Source: UTCHB3 sp964531325 (GTDB taxonomy: Bacteria; Bacteroidota; Ignavibacteria; Ignavibacteriales; Ignavibacteriaceae). Taken from it: a stretch of 64,000 nucleotides of DNA. Shown one piece after another: positions 53,889-62,621 of this stretch. Numbering within the stretch: position 1 is the stretch's first letter; each line of letters opens with the position of its first letter. The stretch is taken from NCBI GenBank assembly GCA_964531325.1, contig CAZHCW010000011.1:62001-126000 (forward strand), read 5' to 3'. The notes under the pieces are model-generated. The model was not told the origin of the DNA. It saw only the letters and a program-made list of their open reading frames with translations, and did no database searches. Made by a program: the position numbers and the translations under genes.

Positions 53889-56321
53889 TTATTTCATCAA
53901 CACCATTTTAACTGTAAGTGATTTTGTCCTGCCGGAGATTGTATTTGTACACAAAACCTGACAGAAATACATCCCCGAGGATTCAGTACCCATCTCAAAA
54001 TCCTGTTCAAAATATCCATGACTAAGAACCCCTCTGTCAATCTCCTTTACCTGTTCTCCCATTGCATTAAAAACTTTTATCACAACCTTGTTCTCTTCAG
54101 GGAGTGAAAATGTAACCTTTGTTGAAGGGTTAAAGGGGTTAGGGTAGTTCTGTTGTATTGAATAATTCTCGGGTATTTCACCATAGATTACCTCGACTTC
54201 ATTTGAGTATTCAAATTCACCGTTGTAATCGATCTGTTTCAGTCGGTAATAAAGGATGGCGGGTGCTTTTGGCTCATAATCATCATAACCGTAGAAAATC
54301 TTGCGGGTTGAAGTTCCTGAACCTTTTGAGAAAGCAATTTTCTTCCAATCACCATTTCGGTATTTTCTTTCAATCTCAAATCCCATGTTGTTGGTCTCGG
54401 TTTCGGTAGTCCATTGAAGAACCACTTTGTTTCCAAAGGGGAGTGCTGAGAATAACGAGAGTTCAACTGGTGTGTTGCCACGGTTTGAAGTTACAAACAG
54501 TCTTTGTTTGCTGAGTCCGATGACGATGCCGTCAAAATAATCGAACAAGTACATCCAGTTGAAAGTTTTATCAAAGGGTTGGGTACTGAACTCATTTATT
54601 TTCCACATCCAACCACCATCGTAGGTGGAGTATAGTTCATTTGCAGAGAGCATATAGTTAATTGAATCCTGACAGTGTATCTTTTGAGGTGAGGACATGC
54701 CGGGTATCAATAGCTTTTGGAAGCTCATTCCACCGTCAGTGGTCCTGTAAAATGCCTCGCCCCGGTTCCCGATAAACCCGTTTTTCCCGTCGTAAAATTC
54801 GATTTCAGTTGCCGATTGAATCGGAATGTTAAGCTTAACCCACGAATTCCCGTTATCTGTTGATTTCAGCACTTCTCCATTTACAGCATAAACAGCTCCA
54901 TCATCAAATATCTGAAGATCAGAGTAACTATACAGACCGGGTGAAGTGTAAAGTGTGACCCAGGTCCGTCCATTATCGCTGCTGGAGAGAATTGACCTAC
55001 TGTTACAAAGCCAAATCTCACCATCGCTTCGGACTCGAACTCCAGTCAGATATCCATCGGGGAAAGATGCAAGTGTGTCCATCGAAGAAAAAAGGTTATC
55101 AGTTCTGTAGAGTCTATACAAATCAGTTGCATATACAGTCGAATCTCCCGTTATAAAAACTGATGTGGGTGAAGCTATTGAAGTAATTTTCTTCGTCCAA
55201 TTTTCACCCTTGTCTCTTGAAATATAAACATTCCCACCGGTTGTCAAGGCGATGGCAAGACCTGCTTTTGTAAAATCTGCTGTTTTAAACTGAGTGAATC
55301 CGGCTGAAAGCCTTAGATCCCAAGGAGCCAAGATATCAGACCCAGAGGCCATAAAAGTTGAGCCGTCACCTGACATGTAAACCTTGCCACCAAGAGTTTG
55401 AAGGTCGGTGTAACTGTAAAGGTTTTCAGGGGAATTTCCAGTGCTCCAGGTTAGTCCCCTGTTGTTTGTATAGAGTACACCTTTTTTATAAGCTCTTAAG
55501 ACAACAACGGTGTTGGGGTCAGCGAATTGTATTTTTAAAGGGTATCCTTCGACAGTTTTGTCGCCGTGGTCTTTAACATTCCATGTTGAACCACCATCAC
55601 TCGAGAGAGCTGTCTGAATGATAAAAGAATTGTAGTAAGGTGGAATTGAATAATCTCTATACCCGCCAAGAACGATGTTATTGCCCAGAATGTCTGCACT
55701 TCTGACTTTTGTAATCCCTTGTGGGATCGGGAAGATTGTGAAAGATGCACCGCCATCCGTCGTTCTGTAAACATTATCACCAAATATCCATCCGTTATTA
55801 GAATCATCGAATTGTGTCCAGTGAATCTTACTGATTGATGTGTCGAGAACTGCCCACTCAATTCCACCATTTGTGGTTTTCAAGACTCTTGACTTGTTGC
55901 CGGCAGTGGTTTGTTGAACCACAAAGACGTAACCGATAGCAGGAGAAACAAATTTTACTTGATCTACATCCAAAACACTGACGGGGAGGGAGATTTCGTT
56001 CCAAGAAGCACCTCCGTCTGTAGTTTTGGATAACCTGTTCGGGGCTCCGGTAAGTGCAGAAGTGAAAATGTTCAGAGAGTCAACAAAATTCAGTTGAGAG
56101 GAATAGCCAGGGGGAATTATATACATTAATTCCCATGTTTTCCCGCCATCCTGGCTTCTGATGATATTTTGTGAATCACCGCTATAGCCGGCAACTATAT
56201 TGAGTGAGTCGATCATGTAGAATTCATAAATCGATCCAGACAACGGGCTGACATCTACATGATTCCATTGTGGAAATAGTGTAGAACTCATCACAAATAA
56301 TAAAATTATCAATCGTTTCAT
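53889..56321 (-). CDS. Exported Asp-box propeller protein, T9SS sorted (array copy A3)
   Basis: 810 residues. It has a signal peptide (ending LFPQW), eleven Asp-box-like motifs (SQDGGKTW, TTDGGASW, SRDKGENW, SSDNGRTW, STDNGNSW, TYDGGWMW among them) and the type A sorting domain. Its propeller differs most from the others, and it lacks the WVQVDPWRGY block of A2 and A4. The pre-sorting segment VELSLFSALPFGNK equals that of A1, while VIYGE and GRTKSLTVK equal those of A4. It lies between A4 and A2, with 26-bp gaps on both sides that suggest one transcript. Confidence 0.88.
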   Translation of the reverse strand: MKRLIILLFVMSSTLFPQWNHVDVSPLSGSIYEFYMIDSLNIVAGYSGDSQNIIRSQDGGKTWELMYIIPPGYSSQLNFVDSLNIFTSALTGAPNRLSKTTDGGASWNEISLPVSVLDVDQVKFVSPAIGYVFVVQQTTAGNKSRVLKTTNGGIEWAVLDTSISKIHWTQFDDSNNGWIFGDNVYRTTDGGASFTIFPIPQGITKVRSADILGNNIVLGGYRDYSIPPYYNSFIIQTALSSDGGSTWNVKDHGDKTVEGYPLKIQFADPNTVVVLRAYKKGVLYTNNRGLTWSTGNSPENLYSYTDLQTLGGKVYMSGDGSTFMASGSDILAPWDLRLSAGFTQFKTADFTKAGLAIALTTGGNVYISRDKGENWTKKITSIASPTSVFITGDSTVYATDLYRLYRTDNLFSSMDTLASFPDGYLTGVRVRSDGEIWLCNSRSILSSSDNGRTWVTLYTSPGLYSYSDLQIFDDGAVYAVNGEVLKSTDNGNSWVKLNIPIQSATEIEFYDGKNGFIGNRGEAFYRTTDGGMSFQKLLIPGMSSPQKIHCQDSINYMLSANELYSTYDGGWMWKINEFSTQPFDKTFNWMYLFDYFDGIVIGLSKQRLFVTSNRGNTPVELSLFSALPFGNKVVLQWTTETETNNMGFEIERKYRNGDWKKIAFSKGSGTSTRKIFYGYDDYEPKAPAILYYRLKQIDYNGEFEYSNEVEVIYGEIPENYSIQQNYPNPFNPSTKVTFSLPEENKVVIKVFNAMGEQVKEIDRGVLSHGYFEQDFEMGTESSGMYFCQVLCTNTISGRTKSLTVKMVLMK

Positions 56322-56347
56322 TTTTATTATTCCTTCAATAATTAAGT

Positions 56348-58777
56348 TTATTTCATCAAAACCATTTTAACCGTAAGCGATTTTGTCCTGCCGGAGATTG
56401 TATTTGTACACAAAACCTGACAGAAATACATCCCCGAGGATTCAGTGCCCATTTCGATATCCTGTTCAAAATAGCCATGACTAAGAACCCCTCTGTCAAG
56501 CTCCTTTATCTGTTCTCCCATCGCATTAAAGACTTTGATTACTACCTTGTTCTCCTCTGGAAGTGAAAATGTAACCTTTGTTGAAGGGTTAAACGGGTTT
56601 GGGTAGTTCTGTTGAATTGAATAATTCTCAGGTATTTCGCCATAGATTACCTCAACTTCTTTGGAATAGTGAAAATCACCATTATAATCGATTTGTTTCA
56701 GTCTGTAATAAATAAATCCCTGTTCTGAAGGGGTAAGATCATCAAATGTGTAATAGACCTTTTGTGTTGTCGTTCCGTGACCTTTCGAAAAACCAATTTT
56801 CTTCCAATCACCATTTCGGTATTTTCTTTCGATCTCAAAGCCCATGTTATTGGTCTCGGTTTCGGTAGTCCATTGGAGGGTTACTTTATTACCCAACGGA
56901 ATTGCAGAAAATGAGGACATCTCTACAGGTGTGTTGCCCCGGTTCCAGGTTTTCCATATCCCGGAACCTATACCCGTCCGTGAGACACCAATTCCTTCGA
57001 AATGATCGTACATTATCATCCATAATAATGAATTATTGCCCGGGGTATTCCCGAACTCGTTCACTTTCCACGACCATCCACCATCGTATGTTGAATAGAG
57101 CTCATTTGCATTTACAAAAATATTTAGTGAATCTCGTAAATAAATGTTTTTTGGATAGCTCATTCCCGGGATAATCATTGGAGAGATTGTCATGGCCCCA
57201 TCAGTTGTTTTGTAAACCTTACCATCGTTTGCGAGGATCAATCCAAAATCGCTGTTCACGAAACAAATCTGCAAGACAAAAAAAGCATAGTCACCGATCA
57301 GGTTCCACGTGGTTCCATTGTCCGTGGTTTTATTGAGTTTCCCATTGGAAGCATAGCCTGTCCCGTTTTCAAAGATAATCACTTGGTCGAAGGAATTCCC
57401 GGGGATTGTCAATTTGGTCTCCCAATTAGTTCCACCATTACTGCTGGAAAAGAGGGATGTCCCCGATGAAATCCAAATTGTGCCATTTCCTGGCACCGAT
57501 ATATCGTTGATACTACCCGTTGGTGATTTTGAAACGGAGTCAATCGTACGGCAAAGATTTTCAGATTTATGCAAGACATTCCCACTGGCCAAATATACAA
57601 GAGAATCATTCACCAAATTAATTTTTGTTGCGTTTCCCTTTTTCATTTTTCTTGTCACCCAGTTGTTTCCCCTGTCTGTTGAAACATAAAGTCTGCCACC
57701 TGCATCACCGACAATTGCATAACCCGGATCAAGAAAAGCAGCGCTTGAATTTAAATAGTATGCCTGGTCGCTTTTTATTTCCCATGCTTTAGTGATGTCT
57801 GTGCTGGAGGTTATAAACAAGATACCGTTTCCGGATGCATAACATCGACCGTTATAAAATTTAAGGGAATTTAGTTTGCTGGTTCTTTCGGGTCCAATTC
57901 CTCCTGACCAGGAAGCGCCAAGGTTGGTTGTATATATCAAACCACCGTCATAATCACGAGTTGCTATTACTGTCGAAGGATTAAGAAATTGTAGATTTAC
58001 AGGTTTACCCGCGAAATTTGAGTCTCCCATGTCTCTCACCAGCCAAGTGACGCCGGAGTTTGTGGTTATCCCCATAATCGGGACATAATACCCCCTCCAA
58101 GGGTCAACCTGAACCCACCGGGCAGCCCCGATAGCCATAACGGTATCATTGATTAAATCAGCAGATGAAACTCCCATTCCGGCGGGAATGGGAATCGTAG
58201 TAAAAGAAGTGCCGCCATTAGTAGTCTGATAGATGTTGCCGCCAAAGATCCAACCTGTTTGAGCGCTTTTGAAGTGAAAAGCTGAATAGGAGAGTAAAGT
58301 TGAATCAATAATATCCCAGTTTACCCCCCTGTCGGTGGTTTTAATTAGATGTAAACGATCGATTGACCCGGAACGCCAGATTACAGACGCAAAAGCAGTA
58401 TTGTTGTTGAGGAATTGGATTTTTTCCACATAAACATATCCTACAGGAATTGTGAAGTTCGACCAGGTCACACCTCCATCTGAGGTAAAAACCATTTGAT
58501 TCGGATAAACCGCACGCGCGAATAAATGGTTTTCGTCAATGGTAGTAGCATCCACGATCAAAGAGAGCGGAATTCTCTGCGTACGAATCCAGTTCTTCCC
58601 CCCGTCACTGCTTTTTATCACATAACAAGTGTCATCCATAAAAACAGCAGTAAGATTCAGTGAATCGCTCATGTGGAAACTAAATAGCAGTCCGTTCACG
58701 GGATTGATTTCGATTGATTCCCACTGTGAAAACATCAGGGAATTAAACACTAAAAGTGTGATAAATAAATTTTTCAT
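56348..58777 (-). CDS. Exported Asp-box propeller protein, T9SS sorted (array copy A4)
   Basis: 809 residues from MKNLFITLLVF; an ATG 12 bp earlier is possible. It has a signal peptide (ending MFSQW), eleven Asp-box-like motifs (SSDGGKNW, TSDGGVTW, TTDRGVNW, STDRGNNW, TTDNGTTW, TYDGGWSW and others; one reads TTDGAMTI) and the type A sorting domain. The linker KGHGTTTQKVYYTFDDLTPS differs from the SGTSTRKIFYGYDDYE shared by A1-A3, so this copy escaped the last homogenisation there. The propeller is close to A2. It lies 75 bp downstream of B2. Confidence 0.88.
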   Translation of the reverse strand: MKNLFITLLVFNSLMFSQWESIEINPVNGLLFSFHMSDSLNLTAVFMDDTCYVIKSSDGGKNWIRTQRIPLSLIVDATTIDENHLFARAVYPNQMVFTSDGGVTWSNFTIPVGYVYVEKIQFLNNNTAFASVIWRSGSIDRLHLIKTTDRGVNWDIIDSTLLSYSAFHFKSAQTGWIFGGNIYQTTNGGTSFTTIPIPAGMGVSSADLINDTVMAIGAARWVQVDPWRGYYVPIMGITTNSGVTWLVRDMGDSNFAGKPVNLQFLNPSTVIATRDYDGGLIYTTNLGASWSGGIGPERTSKLNSLKFYNGRCYASGNGILFITSSTDITKAWEIKSDQAYYLNSSAAFLDPGYAIVGDAGGRLYVSTDRGNNWVTRKMKKGNATKINLVNDSLVYLASGNVLHKSENLCRTIDSVSKSPTGSINDISVPGNGTIWISSGTSLFSSSNGGTNWETKLTIPGNSFDQVIIFENGTGYASNGKLNKTTDNGTTWNLIGDYAFFVLQICFVNSDFGLILANDGKVYKTTDGAMTISPMIIPGMSYPKNIYLRDSLNIFVNANELYSTYDGGWSWKVNEFGNTPGNNSLLWMIMYDHFEGIGVSRTGIGSGIWKTWNRGNTPVEMSSFSAIPLGNKVTLQWTTETETNNMGFEIERKYRNGDWKKIGFSKGHGTTTQKVYYTFDDLTPSEQGFIYYRLKQIDYNGDFHYSKEVEVIYGEIPENYSIQQNYPNPFNPSTKVTFSLPEENKVVIKVFNAMGEQIKELDRGVLSHGYFEQDIEMGTESSGMYFCQVLCTNTISGRTKSLTVKMVLMK

Positions 58778-58851
58778 AATGATTCCCATTTTTTTACCTG
58801 TAAAAAAAGTTTTCTTTAACCCGATAAATAACAGTTGGTTTTATCAGGAGA

Positions 58852-60171
58852 CTATTTGGTCACTAATATTTTTATGTGCTCTGTACCGGATTTGGTTGTC
58901 AATCTAAAAACATACACCCCGGAAGTAAGCCCCGTTGTAACAAATTTTATTGAATTTTCGCCGACAGGGAAGTTACTATCAAGAATGTCGGCTACAGGTC
59001 TGCCAAGGATGTCATAAAGTGTTCCTTTAGCATGACCGGCAGATAGCATATTAAATCGTATCGTGGCAGATTGGTTTCCCAAATTGTTGTTCAGAGATAC
59101 CGGATTAGGAAATGACCTCAAATCGATTGAAACGGGGATTTGTGTGTTGGTGGGTGGACTCGTTATATTGCTTGAGTCACTGTTCGTTATAATACTTGAG
59201 TCAATGCTTAATGTATTGTAGCCGATTGATGAAGGATGGAACGCCAATTTGGGTCTGTAAAATTTATCGCGCAATGTAAAACGGTATTTAAACTTGTAGC
59301 CGGTTTTCATTTTTGTACTGTCAAGTTGCAAAGCAAATGTTGTGAAAGGGGTTGCAGCGGCAATTCGCTTTACAACTTTAGCAGTAGTATCCGGGCCGTT
59401 TGTGTAGAAATATTGTATAAAAAGTGAATCGTTAAAATTTATATCAGGAATATATTGTGCGAAGAGATTGTTCACATCATGTGTTGTATTGACATTAAAT
59501 GTTTTAAGGAAAACTTTTGTAGTCACCTCGGGTGTAAATGAGATTATTGGTGCCCATGTTTGAGTCTTGTATAAAGTGTCACCATTTTGATTAAATCTTA
59601 TTAAATTGAAGGTTGACCAGTCGTCACTAAATCCCCTCCCATTTGAAATTGAATAGGAGGTGTACCTTTGGCGGAGTCCGAGTCCTTTTTCAACACGGTA
59701 TTCAGTTGATTCTCCACCCTGTGCGTGTGAGTGATAATATTCGTAATATCTTACCGAGTCGCTTCCGGTTACGGTAATATTATGAGATGAATATTCACCA
59801 GGAAACTGACCGACAAAACTTGATCCCGGAGGTATGTTAAAATCAAGCATCATAATTTTGACACTGTCTCTTAAGAAGTATAGCTTGTTATTTGCTTCAT
59901 CCATTCCAAAATAAATACTTGTTCCGACACAATAACCTTTAAAAAATCTTATTCCATCCTTATCCACCATGGAATTAACCGATGTTTGATGGAATGATTT
60001 AGTAGAGGATGAGGAGCCATATTCCCAAGACGATTGTGTGTAGATGTACTGTTCCTTATCCTGAAGGCTCATCACAAAAAAAGGTGTCGTTTGAGCATAG
60101 ATGTTCAAAAAGGGCACTAGCATTAGTGTAAAGATGCTGATTAACAGGCGGAGATAAATTACTTTTTTCAT
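58852..60171 (-). CDS. Exported array protein of unknown family (copy B2)
   Basis: 439 residues, paralogue of B1. The signal peptide ends NIYAQ, followed by TTPFFVMSLQDKEQ. The body shares YFGMDEANNKLYFLRDS, MMLDFNIPPG, VEKGLGLRQRY, FNVNTTHDVNNLFAQY and YKFRYRFTLRDKFYRPKL. The C-terminal domain is of the same FPNPVSLNNN, TLYDILGRP, SGVYVFRLTTKSG, IKILVTK type. A Ser/Asn-rich insertion near residues 335-350 is missing from B1. The 5' flank is nearly the same as that of B1, so gene and leader were duplicated together. It lies directly downstream of the truncated propeller copy and repeat R3. Confidence 0.78.
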   Translation of the reverse strand: MKKVIYLRLLISIFTLMLVPFLNIYAQTTPFFVMSLQDKEQYIYTQSSWEYGSSSSTKSFHQTSVNSMVDKDGIRFFKGYCVGTSIYFGMDEANNKLYFLRDSVKIMMLDFNIPPGSSFVGQFPGEYSSHNITVTGSDSVRYYEYYHSHAQGGESTEYRVEKGLGLRQRYTSYSISNGRGFSDDWSTFNLIRFNQNGDTLYKTQTWAPIISFTPEVTTKVFLKTFNVNTTHDVNNLFAQYIPDINFNDSLFIQYFYTNGPDTTAKVVKRIAAATPFTTFALQLDSTKMKTGYKFKYRFTLRDKFYRPKLAFHPSSIGYNTLSIDSSIITNSDSSNITSPPTNTQIPVSIDLRSFPNPVSLNNNLGNQSATIRFNMLSAGHAKGTLYDILGRPVADILDSNFPVGENSIKFVTTGLTSGVYVFRLTTKSGTEHIKILVTK

Positions 60172-60196
60172 TTTTATACTTTTATTTTTGATTTTA

Positions 60197-60766
60197 TCAA
60201 ATACACATCTTTAAAAACCACAGAGCACACAGAGGATTTTTATGGAGTTTTAACCGGAGGAAACATTTAAATGAGTAGATAAGGGTAACCGAGGTATCCA
60301 TGGCTGACCAATTGTTACCTCCATCGTAGCTTTTGAGCATATGAGTTTTATAGGTAGAACTGTTATTAATGGGAGCTGCTACATATATTGTATCCGGGGA
60401 GAAAACTTGAAAAGAGTGAGCATATTGATATCTTGAGGGGATTGTTATGAAGTTCCAGGTCTCTCCACCATCGGAAGTTTTTAGGAGAGGGTGTTGTTTA
60501 TTCAGCAGGAAGATATTTTGTTCATCAACAAATTCAACTTTTAGAATTTCAGTTTTTGGAATGTTCTTTGAGATGTACCAGTTCCTGCCCCCATCGCTGC
60601 TTTTGATGACATAACATGAGTCACCGGAAAAAACCGCAGTAATATTTAGTGAGTCAGTCAGGTAAAAGCCACTGATCTTCCCGTTGAAAGGAGAAAACTT
60701 TGCCTCAGTCCACTGTGAAAACAGGAGTGAACTTGACATGATTATAATAATTAACAAATTCCTCAT
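60197..60766 (-). pseudogene. Truncated Asp-box propeller gene (array copy A5, 5' part)
   Basis: 189 codons from the ATG at 60766 (MRNLLIIIIMSSSLLFSQW); an in-frame ATG 51 bp earlier is less likely because the signal peptide begins here. It keeps the signal peptide and three Asp-box motifs (SSDGGRNW, TSDGGETW, SYDGGNNW), then breaks off after VTLIYS, where the full copies go on for some 600 residues. The last 24 codons (FKCFLRLKLHKNPLCALW and onward) are read from the ACCACAGAG repeat R3. There is no sorting domain, so the product could not leave by the T9SS. It is most simply explained as a deletion between this gene and the repeat. It heads the array. Confidence 0.8.
60213..60268. repeat. 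Partial ACCACAGAG element (copy R3)
   Basis: Left half of the element only: AAAACCACAGAGCACACAG to GGAGGAAACATTT. At 60268 it passes directly into the truncated propeller gene, where R1 and R2 continue with GGATGATGACC. This marks the deletion joint. Confidence 0.82.
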
Positions 60767-60897
60767 AATGAGTCCCTTTTGATATGGTAATATAAAAATA
60801 AGAAATTTTATAACCAAATAAGGGGTGAACGGTATTATATAATTGCGGTTTTGTGCCCTTTCATGTTGCTTTTGGGGTAAAACGGATATATATTAAA

Positions 60898-60928
60898 AAA
60901 AAAGGCTGCCGTTGAGGCAGCCTTTTTT
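60898..60928 (-). terminator. Terminator after thioredoxin (symmetric hairpin)
   Basis: The perfect 13-bp arms AAAAAAGGCTGCC (60898-60910) and GGCAGCCTTTTTT (60916-60928) surround GTTGA. It ends just after the trxA stop and, because it has A and T tracts on both sides, can work in both directions. It separates trxA from the propeller array. Confidence 0.92.
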
Positions 60929-60931
60929 GAT

Positions 60932-61300
60932 TTAGTTTAATTCTTCTTCTTTAATAAGAAGTTTGTCGATTATCTCGACGAGGGAAGGTTTTGGAAGAGC
61001 TCCCTGAGCCATTCTTGGTTGTCCGTTCATAGGGACAAAAAGGAGTGAAGGGATGCTTCTTATTCCAAAAGCTGCAGCAAGTTCCTGCTCGGCTTCTGTG
61101 TCTATTTTGTAAATATTCACCTGGTCTTTGTATTCATTCGACAGTTCTTCGAGGACAGGTGCCACCATTTTGCAGGGACCACACCAGTCAGCATAAAAAT
61201 CGATAAGACAAGGTTTGTCACCTTCAAATTTCCAATCCTGGTTTTCCTCAAAATTGAAAACCTTTTTCAGGAAGGTTTCCTTTGTTAAATGCTCGGTCAT
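60932..61300 (-). CDS. trxA: Thioredoxin
   Basis: 122 residues, cytoplasmic. The active site is WCGPC (Cys40, Cys43) in LIDFYADWCGPCKMVAPVLEEL, and the cis-Pro is in IRSIPSLLFV. It is slightly longer than classical thioredoxin at the N-terminus (about 15 extra residues). It reduces protein disulfides. A single-gene unit, closed by the symmetric terminator. The ATG is preceded by ACGGAGA. Confidence 0.95.
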   Translation of the reverse strand: MTEHLTKETFLKKVFNFEENQDWKFEGDKPCLIDFYADWCGPCKMVAPVLEELSNEYKDQVNIYKIDTEAEQELAAAFGIRSIPSLLFVPMNGQPRMAQGALPKPSLVEIIDKLLIKEEELN

Positions 61301-61372
61301 GTTTTCTCCGTTGATAAAAAAACTTTTTCTTTAACAGTCGGATGCGAAAATTTTGAAAAGGATTCAAAGTTT

Positions 61373-61428
61373 AGAACTTTAGAACTTGAGAACTTTAGAA
61401 CTTGAGAACTTGAGAACTTGAGAACCTC
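61373..61428. repeat. Octamer tandem repeat (AGAACTTG/T) upstream of trxA
   Basis: Seven 8-bp units: AGAACTTT, AGAACTTG, AGAACTTT, three more AGAACTTG, then AGAACCTC. Same word family as the tract upstream of aceE at 11555. It lies 72 bp before the trxA start. Confidence 0.92.
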
Positions 61429-61458
61429 AGAGACTTTAGTGTGATACAATTAAAATTT

Positions 61459-61520
61459 ATCTGCGAAAATCCGTCAAATCTGCGTGTATCTGCGTCCCCA
61501 TTTAATCAGTGAAATCTGCG
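61459..61520. repeat. Dispersed repeat of the CTGCGTGTATCTGCG type (copy 2)
   Basis: Contains ATCTGCGAAAATCCG, AAATCTGCGTGTATCTGCG and a further AAATCTGCG. It ends 8 bp from the 3' end of the beta-barrel gene. Confidence 0.75.
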
Positions 61521-61528
61521 TAACTATC

Positions 61529-62299
61529 TTAAAGTATCCTTCGGGTGAACTCGAATTTGATTCCTCTGTCGGCGGTTGAGGGTGACCATTTTTTGTTGTT
61601 GAGCAGATCGCGGAAATCGAAGCCGAGTGAAAATCCTTCTGCTACAGCCCATCTGATGCCGGCGTGTAAATATCCGTTACCTTTTCCATAACGGTCGTTG
61701 GAATTGTCATTAAATCCAAAATTGTATTCCACCATTACACTTACACTTGGACCTACTGTTTTCTCAATTCCGACCATAAAATTGGCAAAACCATCGCCAT
61801 CCTTCTGTTCGAAGGAGTAGTTTACAGTTCCGTGCAGACTTAAATATCCGAGCAGTTTATAATTTTTACTCACGGCCGCAAAGATACCGGGAGATTTTAT
61901 TTCGTATCTGCTTTCAGCGTCAAAATATCTCCCTTTTCCCTGAAGATCAGCACCCACCGATATGGAAGGTAATGAGAGGCTCTCATCGATTAATTTAAAT
62001 CTAATGTTTACGCCCGGGTATTTATACCACGCAATATCCCCGGAACCGATAACATTTTCGCCGCCGTAAGAAATTCCAAAACTCAAGTTATCAAAAACCC
62101 CGACATCGAGTCTTGTAAGCAGAACACCACCCGGCATCAGGTCGGAGCCAACACTTACGAAACCTCGTTTTAATACTCCTGCTGTGGGCATGTCCACAAG
62201 AAACCGGGGCTCAAAATCAAGCTTTTCTCCGGCGAGAATTTGGGAATATACAGGAATAGATAACAAAAAGGAAAAGACGATGATGAGTATCTTTTTCAT
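61529..62299 (-). CDS. Outer-membrane beta-barrel protein, YjbH-like
   Basis: 256 residues. A signal peptide (about 1-19, ending VYSQ) is followed by alternating short strands rich in Gly and aromatics. The blocks DMPTAGVLKRGFVSVGSDL, FDNLSFGISYGGENVIGSG and YLHAGIRWAVAEGFSLGFDF recall YjbH-like barrels linked to exopolysaccharide export. This is a family-level impression only. The C-terminus KFEFTRRIL does not end in Phe. A single gene, with dispersed repeats at its 3' end. Confidence 0.7.
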   Translation of the reverse strand: MKKILIIVFSFLLSIPVYSQILAGEKLDFEPRFLVDMPTAGVLKRGFVSVGSDLMPGGVLLTRLDVGVFDNLSFGISYGGENVIGSGDIAWYKYPGVNIRFKLIDESLSLPSISVGADLQGKGRYFDAESRYEIKSPGIFAAVSKNYKLLGYLSLHGTVNYSFEQKDGDGFANFMVGIEKTVGPSVSVMVEYNFGFNDNSNDRYGKGNGYLHAGIRWAVAEGFSLGFDFRDLLNNKKWSPSTADRGIKFEFTRRIL

Positions 62300-62375
62300 A
62301 CAACAATTTCTTATTTTTTATAACCTTTAATTTACAAAAATTATTGAGATAAATTCAAATGGTCGTGAAGAAAGA

Positions 62376-62407
62376 AGCGGAGTATCGAAGTAGCGGAGTA
62401 GCCAGAG
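62376..62407. repeat. Octamer repeat (AGCGGAGT type)
   Basis: The units AGCGGAGT, ATCGAAGT, AGCGGAGT and a decayed AGCCAGAG, next to the ACCACAGAG element R4. Confidence 0.72.
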
Positions 62408-62412
62408 GGGAT

Positions 62413-62514
62413 AAAACCACAGAGCACACCGAGCACACAGAGTAGGATTTTGAGTTAAACCGCAAAGACCGCCAAGGGAAGAGAAAACCACAGAGCGCAC
62501 CGATGCCACAGAGG
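62413..62514. repeat. ACCACAGAG dispersed repeat cluster (R4)
   Basis: Two ACCACAGAG words (starting at about 62415 and 62487) with AACCGCAAAGACCGCCAAG between them. No coding sign. With the flanking repeats it fills the 305-bp gap between the barrel gene and the small membrane protein. Confidence 0.75.
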
Positions 62515-62531
62515 TAAAATATATAAAAACC

Positions 62532-62571
62532 CATCTGCGTAAATCTGTTTAATCTGCGTGTATCTGCGTAC
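62532..62571. repeat. Dispersed repeat of the CTGCGTGTATCTGCG type (copy 3)
   Basis: ATCTGCGTAAATCTGTTTA followed by ATCTGCGTGTATCTGCG. Same words as at 61459-61520. Confidence 0.78.
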
Positions 62572-62597
62572 CTTAAATTTGTTATTCTATTAAAAAT

Positions 62598-62621
62598 TAC
62601 TGCATTATTGGATTACTGCAT
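62598..62621. repeat. Octamer tandem repeat at a gene 3' end (inverted ATGCAGTA type)
   Basis: The units TACTGCAT, TATTGGAT, TACTGCAT. On the minus strand these read ATGCAGTA, ATCCAATA, ATGCAGTA and encode the C-terminal NAVIQ and stop of the small membrane protein. Confidence 0.85.
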
